NCBI GenBank assembly: GCA_030614785.1
Contig: JAUWTJ010000034.1
Span: 1-38,841 of the forward strand
DNA length: 38,841 nt
Source of the DNA: Alphaproteobacteria bacterium
GTDB taxonomy: Bacteria > Pseudomonadota > Alphaproteobacteria > M2410
Reading direction: 5' to 3'
A model generated the notes under the pieces. The model saw only the letters and a list, made by a program, of their open reading frames with translations. It was not told where the DNA came from and made no database searches. Numbering within the stretch: the first letter of the stretch is position 1; each line of letters opens with the position of its first letter. Positions 25,177-33,288 of the stretch are shown piece by piece. The translations under genes and the position numbers were made by a program.

Positions 25177-27318
25177 TCATGAGCAGCTGGAAAGTTTGGC
25201 GTCGAGTTCCTTCGTCGTGTTTTTCAGAATCTCACGAACCTGAGCGATCGACTTTCGATTGACGCTACGTTCGCTTTGACCCATGTGCTCGTCATATTTC
25301 CCGATTTCTTTCCACAGGCTTTTGACTTTTTCTGACAGGCCCTGTTGAGAAACCTTGAGGTCCTTCAAGGCGTCGCATGTGCCTTGCGTCGTGTTGCCAA
25401 CACTGGTGGAGAGACCCGCGATTTCAGCTTCGTAGTGCTCGAGAGCGACTTCAGCCTCGTAGTCAATACAGCCAACGACGCCGCGTTCGGCCATAAGTTT
25501 ATTGATGCTACCTGAGTCAATCATCGAAATTTTCTTCGCCGCGCCTGGATGACCTCTGTCCTGGGCCTCGGAGAAGAAGTATTTGGAAATGTCAGGGTCG
25601 ATCACACGCCTTGGCGGTGTCGGATTTTCCTCGGAAGAATAAGGATAGGATCCCGGAGCGTGACGATCATAGAAGCCTTCCATATACATCAAGCCGAGAT
25701 TGTAAAGCGCCGTCGGATGGCCCTGGTCAGCTGCTTTCTGGAACCATGCGTGGGCTGCTGCGGTGTTGCAGTTCAGGCCAATGCCGCGGGCATACATGAT
25801 GCCAAGCTGGATTTGTGATTCTGCATCGCGAACATCCTGGGCGGCGAGGCAAATCAGTTCAACGCGCTGATCTGTGGTCAGATACCCGGTGTCATCGACA
25901 TTAAGCTCACCGCGTTGGAAATCCCGAATGGCTCTACGGGTTTCTTGCCCCGGCTTGCCATCGACGTATGTGGTGTAATAGCCCAGAGCCTTGAGTGCCA
26001 TTTGCAGGCGGTTCCACGGGATGTCATGGACACGATCTCTGCTGCCACTCGATGACATGCGTGCGACGCGGTCGTCTTTCATTGAACATGTCATGGTCAG
26101 CGCTTGAAGCTGGCGGGAGGCATCGACCGCAGAACGGCTGTAGGGCTCACGCGCCATAGCGTATTCAAAGTAGGTCTTGGCGTCCTTGATATTGCCGGCT
26201 GCCAGATGGCCATTGCCAATATCGAATGCAGAGCGGGAGCTGTGGTGGGTATCAACACCCGGCGGCAGGTCAATACTGACGTTGCCGACGCCTTGTCCGC
26301 GCCTGCTGGACTGGAAATCGCTGCCCCAATTGACCTGTTGCGGGCCGTCGTTTTGTCCCAGCCTGCGCGGTGCCGGCGTGGCTTGTGTGAACGTCGAACC
26401 GGACGCCGTCACGTTGCCCCGGGACGGCACAATTGCAGAGCCGAAGTTGCTGCTGCGATTGGCGGCGACGGCCATGGAAAAGGCCACGATGCGCTGCGCC
26501 GCAAGTTCGGCCAGCAGTTCCTGGCTGTACATAATTTCGCTTTGGTAAGCCTCGGCCTGGACTTCCGCATCCAGATAGCCACGCATCTCGGCTGCCATCA
26601 TCCAGACATAGGCGTCATAATTACTCCTGACGACAAAGTCGGTATCGACGCCCTTGTAAAATTTGGCCATCAGGTAGTGTGCGCGCGCATCACCCTTGCG
26701 GTATACGTCAACAAACAGTTTTTCCGCTGTCCAGAACGAAGGACCAACAATCTTGTTGCGCCATGACGACTTCTTCAAACTTTGCATCCGGTCCCAGGCA
26801 TAGTCCGCGTAGGCCTTGTCAGTTCCGGTCAGTGGTTGGGAATTCTGGTCAATGGTGGTGACAAGCTCGTGAAATGTCAAATGAGCGGCGGCGAGAGAGT
26901 ACCAGAAATAGGCCTCTATTCTGTTTCTTTGAGCCGACTCAAATAGCTCAGCCTTGAAATGATTGCCCATGCGCTTGGGATGTTCATAACTTTTCAGACC
27001 ATCAACTTTTCTGGCCAGGTTCTTACTGTAAATATCTCCCAGCATCACCTGGGCATCAATCGGGCCGTCGTATTCGCCGGCAGGGCCCTTGATTTGTGCG
27101 AGTGAGGGGTAAATGCTGACTTCCGGTCGTCCGGCATGGGCAGCGGGCATCAGCGCATTGCCGATGATTGTTCCGAGTGTTAGTCGATTTCCGCTTTCGC
27201 CTGAATTGCCAGCGGGCTCGATTAGCCCGATCGGCAATGCCAAAACGCTCAGGAACGCGGCGGCAGATACCGTCCATGCCGCCAGCTTCGTCGCCTTGTT
27301 TTTCAACAGATCCTTCAT
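25177..27318 (-). CDS. Secreted Sel1-repeat and peptidoglycan-binding protein
   Basis: The 713-residue product begins with a long signal or anchor (hydrophobic 12-32, with AHAG near 62 as a possible cleavage site). Residues 90-290 are helical and repeat-like (DAQVMLGDIYSKNL, ARAHYLMAKFYKG). Residues 290-365 form a Ser/Gly-rich linker. Residues 435-490 form a PG_binding_1-like domain (LQMALKALGYY with DGKPGQETRRAIRDFQRG). Residues 498-555 are clear Sel1 repeats (AESQIQLGIMYARGIG, AWFQKAADQGHPTALYNLGLMYMEGF). A helical, coiled-coil-like tail ends the protein. The layout suggests a periplasmic scaffold that holds peptidoglycan and recruits partners. It is followed by the beta-helix gene. The start has a G-rich stretch (GGGGG) 4 bases upstream. 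Confidence 0.82.
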   Translation of the reverse strand: MKDLLKNKATKLAAWTVSAAAFLSVLALPIGLIEPAGNSGESGNRLTLGTIIGNALMPAAHAGRPEVSIYPSLAQIKGPAGEYDGPIDAQVMLGDIYSKNLARKVDGLKSYEHPKRMGNHFKAELFESAQRNRIEAYFWYSLAAAHLTFHELVTTIDQNSQPLTGTDKAYADYAWDRMQSLKKSSWRNKIVGPSFWTAEKLFVDVYRKGDARAHYLMAKFYKGVDTDFVVRSNYDAYVWMMAAEMRGYLDAEVQAEAYQSEIMYSQELLAELAAQRIVAFSMAVAANRSSNFGSAIVPSRGNVTASGSTFTQATPAPRRLGQNDGPQQVNWGSDFQSSRRGQGVGNVSIDLPPGVDTHHSSRSAFDIGNGHLAAGNIKDAKTYFEYAMAREPYSRSAVDASRQLQALTMTCSMKDDRVARMSSSGSRDRVHDIPWNRLQMALKALGYYTTYVDGKPGQETRRAIRDFQRGELNVDDTGYLTTDQRVELICLAAQDVRDAESQIQLGIMYARGIGLNCNTAAAHAWFQKAADQGHPTALYNLGLMYMEGFYDRHAPGSYPYSSEENPTPPRRVIDPDISKYFFSEAQDRGHPGAAKKISMIDSGSINKLMAERGVVGCIDYEAEVALEHYEAEIAGLSTSVGNTTQGTCDALKDLKVSQQGLSEKVKSLWKEIGKYDEHMGQSERSVNRKSIAQVREILKNTTKELDAKLSSCS

Positions 27319-27466
27319 CTAGCCCCCGCGCCTTGTGGCCTTGATGTGCCCAAATAAATTCTGTGAAGATCCCCAAATCCGTAAAGTAATTACCGAAAAA
27401 TTCCCCCGTGAAACTTCCCGGAATTCCTCGTACGCAGTGACCCGCAGAATCCCCAACCTCCAGATG

Positions 27467-27482
27467 TTAACAGAAGTTTACC
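27467..27482 (-). promoter_or_regulatory. CtrA-like half-site pair upstream of the Sel1-like gene
   Basis: Read on the minus strand, the site is GTAA, seven bases, then TTAAC. The CtrA consensus is TTAA-N7-TTAAC, so it differs at one base. It lies about 150 bases upstream of the start at 27318. Such short sites arise by chance, so this is only a candidate. Confidence 0.25.
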
Positions 27483-27724
27483 ATAATGCGAATAGAATGT
27501 GGCAGGGAATTTGGGCAAAATTGCGTTTAATTTCGCAGATTTTCACCGCAGCTCGCCGTCTTCGAAACAAGTTGCGGCGGGCTGGTCCCCGTTGGTCCAA
27601 AACCACCCTCTGATGAGGGGCCTATTCGAGTATATTCAACTTACAGTAGAAGACCTGTCCATTCAGGGGCAGACCATCCAACACCTTCAAACTAACAATG
27701 ACTTGCAAAATTCAGAGGTTCAAG

Positions 27725-27741
27725 GGTTAACGTTATTAACC
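27725..27741. promoter_or_regulatory. 17-bp palindrome GGTTAA-N5-TTAACC
   Basis: The arms GGTTAA (27725-27730) and TTAACC (27736-27741) are perfect reverse complements around CGTTA. The shifted pair GTTAT/ATAAC (27732-27746) overlaps it. This could be an operator for a dimeric regulator controlling the small plus-strand gene, about 100 bases downstream, or the distant minus-strand operon. Confidence 0.4.
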
Positions 27742-27839
27742 ATAACGGGAAGTTGGACCCTGTTCCCTTAATGTGACATGTTGTGGGAACAGCGTACGGG
27801 GGCGTGCGTTGCAACAGGTAGATGTTGCGGGGTGATAAG

Positions 27840-28085
27840 GTGTTTGTTTCAAGGAAAGAGGGTGCTCGTGCGCCCGGGTTTGTGATTTCGCCAAGAGTGG
27901 CGGGTATTATAACTGTGATTGGCGTGATGGCTGTGCCGAACGTTCCTGCCGCCTATCTGACGCCAGCGGCGGTTTTCCTGGGCGCCCTGACGGTTTTCCG
28001 GATGGAAAGCAGAAAATGCCGCCAGGCTCGAAACGATTTGCGAGACCAGAACGCGGCCTGGAAACCGTCGGAGCCAAAGGATTGA
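27840..28085 (+). CDS. Small putative membrane protein
   Basis: A frame of 81 codons from the GTG at 27840 encodes a basic start (VFVSRKEGARAP), two hydrophobic stretches (VAGIITVIGVMAV and PAAYLTPAAVFLGALTVF) joined by a short turn, and a charged tail (RKCRQARNDLRDQNA). This suggests a two-helix inner membrane hairpin. GGGGTG lies 5 bases before the GTG. An in-frame ATG at 27822 is the alternative start. I do not recognise a family. The gene runs convergent to motA with a 22-base gap. It could be a chance frame, although the amphipathic layout and ribosome site argue for a gene. Confidence 0.45.
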   Translation: MFVSRKEGARAPGFVISPRVAGIITVIGVMAVPNVPAAYLTPAAVFLGALTVFRMESRKCRQARNDLRDQNAAWKPSEPKD

Positions 28086-28107
28086 AAAAGTCGCTTGCGG
28101 ATATGGC

Positions 28108-28980
28108 CTAACCAACCTCGGGCGGGATTTCCTCGAGCGCTGTTTCCAGTTCAAAGAATGATGGCTGGCCCGTGGACGGTATGGTGCCGCGGCCAATTTC
28201 GACCGAGATTTGCGGTGCGTTGCCGTGCAAGTGAGAAACCAGCACGCCCTTGATGATCAGATAAAAATGATGATCCTCGTCAATCACCTGTTTCAGGCGC
28301 CCGGCAAAGGGACCAAAGAACCCATAGGCGAGGAACACACCAAGGAACGTTCCGACAAGCGCCCCACCGATCATTTTACCGAGGACTTCAGGGGGTTCAC
28401 TGATTGACCCCATTGTCTTCACAACACCAAGCACAGCGGCAACAATCCCCAGTGCGGGCAATGCGTCTGCTGTGCCTTGAAGAGCGTGTTGTGGATCCAT
28501 TGCCTCATGGTGATGCTTTTCGAGCTGGGCGTCCATGGCATCTTCAACCTGATGCGGATCTTCCAGATTGAGCGTCATCATTCGCAGCGTGTCGCAAATG
28601 AAGTCCGTTGCAAAATGGTCTTTCATAATTTTTGGATAGCGCTGGAAGATATTGCTTTCAGAGGGGGTTTCGATGTGGGCCTCAAGGGCGATTACACCCT
28701 TTGTCTTCATCAGCCGCGTTAGCAGAAAGAGCAGACAAAGAAGGTCCCTGTAGTCGCCGCTCTTCCACTTGGGACCGCCGAAAATCTTGCCAAAGCCGCC
28801 AAGGGTTCCCTTGACGACTGTCATGGAATTGCCGACCAGAAAGGCGCCAATTGCGGCACCAAAAATCATCATCAATTCGAAAGGCAGAGCCTTGAGGATC
28901 ACCGACATGTGGCCCCCGGCGAGGATGTATCCTCCGAAAACCATCACGAAGGTGATGACGATACCGATGATCTGAAACAT
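28108..28980 (-). CDS. motA: Flagellar motor stator protein MotA
   Basis: The 290-residue inner membrane protein has four transmembrane helices: two near the start (IIGIVITFVMVFGGYILAGG and ELMMIFGAAIGAFLVG) and two later (ALGIVAAVLGVVKTMG and LGVFLAYGFFGPFAGRL). A long cytoplasmic loop lies between the pairs. The conserved prolines of MotA are present before ALGIVAAVLGVV and in FFGPFAGR. MotA with MotB forms the proton-driven stator that turns the flagellum. No motB follows, as in several alphaproteobacteria where motA stands alone. An AGGG motif precedes the ATG. A CtrA-like site lies about 140 bases upstream. Confidence 0.96.
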   Translation of the reverse strand: MFQIIGIVITFVMVFGGYILAGGHMSVILKALPFELMMIFGAAIGAFLVGNSMTVVKGTLGGFGKIFGGPKWKSGDYRDLLCLLFLLTRLMKTKGVIALEAHIETPSESNIFQRYPKIMKDHFATDFICDTLRMMTLNLEDPHQVEDAMDAQLEKHHHEAMDPQHALQGTADALPALGIVAAVLGVVKTMGSISEPPEVLGKMIGGALVGTFLGVFLAYGFFGPFAGRLKQVIDEDHHFYLIIKGVLVSHLHGNAPQISVEIGRGTIPSTGQPSFFELETALEEIPPEVG

Positions 28981-29236
28981 AAACTAACCCTGACACTTGC
29001 CTTGGAGCGGACCACGAGGCTGACCAAACTCCTTGTGGATTCCGGCAGTCGGCGTGATGAGCCGAGATATCTTTTGCCAATTTAGCAAAGGAGTGCTTAG
29101 GGATGGTTAAAGGTCAGGTTATTATCTTGTTAAGAATCATTTGGAATGTTGCGCCGGAACTGGTGTTGCGCAGGGCGAGTTGTGCGCAAGTTTCGAACCG
29201 GTTCAGACCTCACAATAAGGAATACACGGAGAACAT
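28981..29236. promoter_or_regulatory. Divergent control region between motA and the CDGSH gene
   Basis: These 256 bases must hold both promoters. On the minus strand, bases 29133-29118 read TTAA, seven bases, ATAAC, one base from the CtrA consensus, and could control motA, as CtrA does for many alphaproteobacterial flagellar genes. No other strong motif or hairpin is seen. Confidence 0.3.
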
Positions 29237-29482
29237 ATGGTTAAGGCAATAGGCGATTACACGGAGCCCGTCGTCACTGAGGTGACAGCCGGGGAGACAT
29301 ACTGGTTCTGCCGCTGCGGCAAGAGCAAGAGCCAGCCGTGGTGTGACGGCTCCCATTCCGGCACAGAATATACGCCGATGGAATGGGTCGCGCCGCAATC
29401 GCGGCTGTATCAATTCTGCGCCTGCAAATTAAGTGAAAAGGCGCCGATTTGCGATGCCAGTCATGGCAAAATCGCACCCTGA
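29237..29482 (+). CDS. Double CDGSH iron-sulfur protein
   Basis: The 81-residue product contains two CDGSH-type motifs. The first has Cys25, Cys27, Cys36 and His40 (CRCGKSKSQPWCDGSH). The second has Cys61, Cys63, Cys72 and His76 (CACKLSEKAPICDASH). Each three-Cys, one-His set should bind a [2Fe-2S] cluster of the mitoNEET type, and this tandem small form matches the bacterial and mitochondrial CISD3-like class. These proteins transfer clusters or electrons. The start has GGAGA 6 bases upstream. The gene stands alone, so the partner is unknown. Confidence 0.92.
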   Translation: MVKAIGDYTEPVVTEVTAGETYWFCRCGKSKSQPWCDGSHSGTEYTPMEWVAPQSRLYQFCACKLSEKAPICDASHGKIAP

Positions 29483-29556
29483 TTGGGGGTTGCACGCTGG
29501 TTCTTCAAAAGGCCTCAATTTGCGCTGACAATCAGGTCTGGCTGAAATGGCAAATC

Positions 29557-29585
29557 TTGCACAGCAGCTGAATTTGCGATAAAAC
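29557..29585 (+). promoter_or_regulatory. Possible promoter of the small secreted protein gene
   Basis: TTGCAC (29557-29562) and TAAAAC (29580-29585) are separated by 17 bases, 36 bases before the ATG at 29622. The spacing is ideal and the hexamers are moderate matches to the sigma-70 consensus. Confidence 0.35.
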
Positions 29586-29621
29586 TGATGGCTGAAAAAT
29601 GCAGATATCCAGGAGAACGAG

Positions 29622-29978
29622 ATGAAATTTTCTATTTTGAGCGCTTGTGCAGCGGTCTTCATGTTGAGTTTAGGCGCCCAGGCGGCGACCGATTGCAGGG
29701 CTCCCCTTGAGCCCGATATCCCGTTACGCTTCGAGACCGAAGAACAGCTGATGGCCGTTTATGCGGAAGTCAAAGCATTCATAACCGAGAAATCACCGGA
29801 ATATCTTGAATGTCTTAATGTCATGCGTTCACAGGTCGATTCGGCGGCTGACGATGCAGATGTTCAAATAGCGGACATCGATCAGCGCAATAATGACAAT
29901 GTTGATGCGCAATTGGCTGTCAAGAATCGCTTTGATGCGGCTCACAAGATCTGGAAAAAAGAGCATCCCGAGGAATAG
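29622..29978 (+). CDS. Small secreted protein of unknown function
   Basis: The 118-residue product has a typical signal peptide (MKFSILSACAAVFMLSLGAQA, cleaved before ATDCRAP). The mature part is about 97 residues, mostly helical and acidic. It holds two cysteines, in ATDCRAP and EYLECLNVM, that may form a disulfide, and it ends in a charged helix (NRFDAAHKIWKKEHPEE). No family is recognised. AGGAGAACGAG precedes the ATG, and a rho-independent terminator follows 25 bases after the stop, so it is a complete single-gene unit. Confidence 0.8.
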   Translation: MKFSILSACAAVFMLSLGAQAATDCRAPLEPDIPLRFETEEQLMAVYAEVKAFITEKSPEYLECLNVMRSQVDSAADDADVQIADIDQRNNDNVDAQLAVKNRFDAAHKIWKKEHPEE

Positions 29979-30003
29979 TTACCGGACATGATGGACGAAC
30001 CTG

Positions 30004-30040
30004 ACCCCTCATTCCCTCGAGAATGAGGGGTTTTGTTTTC
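30004..30040 (+). terminator. Rho-independent terminator
   Basis: An 11-base stem (ACCCCTCATTC, 30004-30014, with GAATGAGGGGT, 30021-30031) closes a 6-base loop and is followed by TTTGTTTTC. It lies 26 bases after the small secreted protein gene and before the MFS gene. Confidence 0.85.
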
Positions 30041-30096
30041 TCTTTCGCCAGCAAGAAGCAGCATAAAACAAGCCGGAAAAACTGGCACAGGAAGAC

Positions 30097-31461
30097 ATGA
30101 CAGATCATTCAGATGATGATGCCGAAGAGGTCTCGTTTCCGACAGGCGAAACCGGTTCGGATCCGCTGGAGACAACAGATCTGAATTTTGTTCAGGTGCC
30201 AGGCGGCGGATTTGGACAGTCCTTGTCACTTGACCAGGGTTCAATCCATTCGTCCACGACGCCGGAAGAGAGAAAAAGAGGCGTTGTTGTTCTCTTCCTT
30301 TCGTTGACCATTGTCAGCATGGGCCTCTCAAGCATCTTTAATATCCTTCCGCCGCTCGCCCGAGTGCTTGGATATGCTGAATGGCAGACATCAGCAATTT
30401 TCTCGGTTTCTGCCTTTTTCTGGGTTTTCGCCAGTCCCTATTGGGGGATGAAGAGCGATATATGGGGGCGCAAAACTGCAATCCTGATTGGCACAGGCGG
30501 CTATACGGTTTCGACAATTCTGTTTGCGTTTGCCGCTCACGCTGCTGAAGCATCAATTGTTTCACTGTCGATGGGGTTCTTCCTCATGATAACGGCCCGC
30601 TCGATTTTTGGTCTGTTCGGGTCCAGCACCAACCCTGCGGCTAATGCCTATATCGCGGATAGAACGGCGCCAAAAGAGCGGGCCGCCGGACTTGGGCTGC
30701 TGGCTGCGGCTTTTGGTATTGGTCAGATCCTGGGCCCGGCCATGGCCGGTGCCTTATCTGTATTCGGACTATTGGTGCCGATCTATTTTATTGCCGCGAT
30801 GGGCGGGATTTCAGGACTTCTGGTCTGGCGATATTTACCCGAACGAACCAAGCCTGTTCAAAGGGAAGGTCGTGTTAAACTTCCTCTTTTGGACAGCCGT
30901 GTGCTTCCATTTGTGATTTTTGGCGTCGCGCTGAGTCTGGTTCAAACCATCATTGGGCAGACTATCACCTATTACTTTATGGACAAGCTGCACATTCCGC
31001 CCGAAGTTGCCCCGCAATATACATTTCCGGCGTTTACGCTCATGGCTTTGGGTGCCTTGTTCGCGCAGTTTGTTCTTATCCGAAATTTTGGACTGAAATC
31101 CAGAACCTTGATGCGGTGGGGTATCGGGTTGGCGATACTGACCCTTATTGCCTTTGTTATTGCGCCTACGTTCGGTGCTTTAATGTTCGCAATGCTCTTG
31201 CAAGGTCTTGCCTTTGGTATGGCAAGACCCGGGTTTTCTGCTGCAGCATCGCTGGCGGTGGAAGCGCATGAACAAGGGGCTGTGGCCGGGCTTCTTGGGG
31301 GCACTGGTGGTACCGGCGCCATCCTGAGCCCTTTTATTGTCTATTTTGTCTATCAGGGCATATCACCGGAGGCGACCTACCTGATGGGCGCCGTGCTTCT
31401 TGCTGTCCTCTTTGCGACGCTTTTCTGGGTGCCGGCCTTCAAGGTGCGACGGGATCACTAG
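30097..31461 (+). CDS. MFS transporter with acidic N-terminal extension
   Basis: The 454-residue product has 12 predicted membrane helices and the MFS motif A between helices 2 and 3 (GMKSDIWGRKTAILIG). The motif C-like GFGIGQILGPAMAGAL-type segment in helix 5 (AFGIGQILGPAMAGAL) suggests a drug/proton antiporter of the TetA/DHA1 class. The first 60 residues are hydrophilic and acidic, unusual for the class, and may be a cytoplasmic regulatory tail. The substrate is unknown. The last 23 bases overlap the end of the convergent lytic transglycosylase gene. Only a weak ribosome site (AGGAAG) precedes the ATG. Confidence 0.9.
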   Translation: MTDHSDDDAEEVSFPTGETGSDPLETTDLNFVQVPGGGFGQSLSLDQGSIHSSTTPEERKRGVVVLFLSLTIVSMGLSSIFNILPPLARVLGYAEWQTSAIFSVSAFFWVFASPYWGMKSDIWGRKTAILIGTGGYTVSTILFAFAAHAAEASIVSLSMGFFLMITARSIFGLFGSSTNPAANAYIADRTAPKERAAGLGLLAAAFGIGQILGPAMAGALSVFGLLVPIYFIAAMGGISGLLVWRYLPERTKPVQREGRVKLPLLDSRVLPFVIFGVALSLVQTIIGQTITYYFMDKLHIPPEVAPQYTFPAFTLMALGALFAQFVLIRNFGLKSRTLMRWGIGLAILTLIAFVIAPTFGALMFAMLLQGLAFGMARPGFSAAASLAVEAHEQGAVAGLLGGTGGTGAILSPFIVYFVYQGISPEATYLMGAVLLAVLFATLFWVPAFKVRRDH

Positions 31462-32797
31462 CGGGTGCCGTCTCATTGCCCTTGATTTTTTCAAGCAATT
31501 CTGTGGTCGCGAAACCGTCGGCGATCATGTGGTTCTGTTTTTGAAAGGTGCGGATCGCATTGCGTGTCTTGCCGCCAAGAATTCCGTCAATGCCACCTGT
31601 CGGAATGCCTCGCGCGGCGAGGCGCCGCTGCAACTCCTTGCGCTGGCTTTTTGACAGAGGTGTCATGTCGCGCGGCCAGTCCCGTATCACGCCGTTGCCG
31701 CCGGCGACCTGGTCAGCGATGAGGCCAATGGCAAGGGCATAGGCCGTTGAATTATTATACCGGAGGATGGCGCGGAAATTCTCGAAAATGAGGAAGGCTG
31801 GACCCGTGTGTCCGGCTGGCACGATAATGGCGGCTGAGCGATCCACATCCGGCACGGGGTCTTCATTTATGAATGTTATGCCCGCCGCGCGCCACTCTTT
31901 CATATCGCGCAGGTTTCGCCGGTCCGCCAGGGCATAGTCGAAAGTCTCGGGCAGCTTCACCTCGCGGCCCCAGTCCTGGCCGGGCTGCCATCCGGATTGC
32001 GTCAGATAGTTTGATATGGAGGCAAAGGCGTCGCCCTGATTGTCCCAGATGTCGCGCTTGCCGTCACCGTCATGATCAATCGCATAGGCGAGGTATGTGG
32101 TCGGGATGAACTGGCCGTGCCCCATGGCACCGGCCCAGGACCCGGTCAAACCCGCAGCGGACTTGTCACCGGCTTCAATGATCTCAAGCGCCGCCATTAA
32201 TTGTGTGCGACCGAATTTGGCGCGGCGACCGTGGAAAGCAAGTGTCGCAAGCGCCTCGATGACACTGTAGTCGCCGGTTATCGCGCCGAAGCTTGTTTCA
32301 AGACCCCAGATTGCGACGATGAAGCGTGACTGAACCTCATATTTTTCCTGTAGCTCTGCAAAAAGATCCTTGTGAGTTTCGAGAGCCTCCTTGCCCTTTT
32401 TGATACGATAGGGTGACGCAGCACCATCAAGGTACGACCAGATCGGTTTGGAGAATTCAGGTTGAAACGCGTCGGCCTTCAGGACCTTCGGGTTCAATTT
32501 CACATCCGCGAAGGCTTCGGTCAGGGTCTTTTCGGACAGCCCCGAGGCGAGCGCCTGCTTCTTGAAGTCTTCAATCCACAGGGCAAACGCAGCTTCATCT
32601 TTCGTGGATGGTCCAGAGAATGGTTTGGGTTGTGGATCAGGCAGGGGCTCGGTGGCCCCGACGGGGGTAGTCGCCAGAAGTGCGAGACCCAGGGCTGCAG
32701 CAGCAATCCGGCCTGAAAATGTCGCGGCCCCCTTAGAAAAACAGCGGGCGAAGCTCCTGCGCTGCTCATACTCACACCAAACCCGAACCATATACAT
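31439..32797 (-). CDS. Lytic murein transglycosylase (MltB family) with peptidoglycan-binding domain
   Basis: The 452-residue product has a signal region (hydrophobic 30-47, ending VGATEP), a family 103 (MltB-like) catalytic domain at about 65-345, and a C-terminal PG_binding_1 domain at about 375-435 ([29 protein letters not shown], in two blocks). The catalytic acid is Glu167 in WGLETSFG; the [17 protein letters not shown] block is diagnostic. The enzyme cleaves the MurNAc-GlcNAc bond, forming 1,6-anhydro-MurNAc ends, and acts in the periplasm in wall turnover. The start codon at 32797 has AAGGGG close by; a second ATG two codons on is equally possible. It converges on the MFS gene. Confidence 0.93.
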   Translation of the reverse strand: MYMVRVWCEYEQRRSFARCFSKGAATFSGRIAAAALGLALLATTPVGATEPLPDPQPKPFSGPSTKDEAAFALWIEDFKKQALASGLSEKTLTEAFADVKLNPKVLKADAFQPEFSKPIWSYLDGAASPYRIKKGKEALETHKDLFAELQEKYEVQSRFIVAIWGLETSFGAITGDYSVIEALATLAFHGRRAKFGRTQLMAALEIIEAGDKSAAGLTGSWAGAMGHGQFIPTTYLAYAIDHDGDGKRDIWDNQGDAFASISNYLTQSGWQPGQDWGREVKLPETFDYALADRRNLRDMKEWRAAGITFINEDPVPDVDRSAAIIVPAGHTGPAFLIFENFRAILRYNNSTAYALAIGLIADQVAGGNGVIRDWPRDMTPLSKSQRKELQRRLAARGIPTGGIDGILGGKTRNAIRTFQKQNHMIADGFATTELLEKIKGNETAPASDPVAP

Positions 32798-33080
32798 TTC
32801 CCCTTTGGATCAGCATGCCATTCTTTGGATAACGTTTCATCACCAAATTTGGGTCAAAGTCAGGCGAGGGGAAGGCGCTTGCCGTGCGGCTATATTAATC
32901 GTAATAAATCAAAAGGTTAGCTGGTTTGACTGCGCGAAAAATGGGCTCGGGTGGTGCCCGGTATCGAGGGTCCAAATGGCAGTTGACAGCGGTAGGGCTC
33001 GTCCCTATTGTGCCGCGCTCAAAGCAAGGGTGGCCGTGAGTCTGGTAACCTGTATTGGCCGGCCAACGAGGAAGTGTCCC
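32798..33080. other. Divergent intergenic region of transglycosylase and rpmJ
   Basis: Apart from the rpmJ promoter at 32983-33011, I see no strong motif in these 283 bases. The transglycosylase promoter must lie in the first half; A/T-rich stretches occur around 32895-32915. Long plus-strand frames that cross the region are shadows of the flanking genes. Confidence 0.4.
32983..33011 (+). promoter_or_regulatory. Sigma-70 type promoter of rpmJ
   Basis: A perfect -35 box TTGACA (32983-32988), a 17-base spacer and the -10 box TATTGT (33006-33011) lie about 70 bases before the rpmJ ATG. This is the best consensus promoter in the window and fits a highly expressed ribosomal gene. Confidence 0.7.
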
Positions 33081-33206
33081 ATGAAAGTTCGTAATTCTCT
33101 CAAATCGCTGAAAAACCGTCATCGGGACTGCCGTGTTGTGCGCCGCAAGGGCCGGGTCTATGTGATCAACAAGACTAACCGCCGATTCAAGGCGCGCCAG
33201 GGATAG
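33081..33206 (+). CDS. rpmJ: 50S ribosomal protein L36, zinc-independent type
   Basis: The 41-residue product begins [18 protein letters not shown] and ends RRFKARQG, matching bacterial L36. Only one cysteine (Cys17) is present, so the usual Cys3-His zinc site is absent and this is the zinc-independent form, the sole L36 in many alphaproteobacteria. The protein binds 23S rRNA in the large subunit. GAGGAAG precedes the ATG, a strong promoter lies upstream, and a bidirectional hairpin terminator follows, so it is a single-gene unit. Confidence 0.96.
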   Translation: MKVRNSLKSLKNRHRDCRVVRRKGRVYVINKTNRRFKARQG

Positions 33207-33247
33207 GCTGATTGACTGGTCCTGATCGGGGCCGTTTTCACAAAATT

Positions 33248-33275
33248 AAAAACCCCGTCCTGTGGCGGGGTTTTT
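33248..33275. terminator. Bidirectional rho-independent terminator
   Basis: AAAAACCCCG (33248-33257) pairs with CGGGGTTTTT (33266-33275) around an 8-base loop. The A-run on one side and T-run on the other let it end both rpmJ transcription and the convergent PaaI-like gene, whose stop codon is 14 bases away. Confidence 0.85.
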
Positions 33276-33288
33276 GTCGTTTGCCCCG

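Larger units (their letters stand above)
27319..27839. other. 521-base intergenic region with palindromes, no convincing gene
   Basis: The region lies between the Sel1-like gene (minus) and the small membrane protein gene (plus). It is more A/T-rich than the flanks. It holds a TTAA-N7-TTAC site (27467-27481), a small hairpin CCCTC/GAGGG (27606-27619) and a 17-bp palindrome GGTTAACGTTATTAACC (27725-27741) overlapping GTTAT-N5-ATAAC. Two plus-strand open frames of about 90 codons cross it, but they overlap each other, lack good ribosome sites and show no recognisable protein features. The region probably carries divergent promoters. Confidence 0.5.

Noticed and set aside
27335-27771. Two overlapping plus-strand frames of about 90 codons in the leader region
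   Set aside because: They overlap each other in different frames, lack good ribosome sites, and resemble no protein. The region is better read as regulatory.
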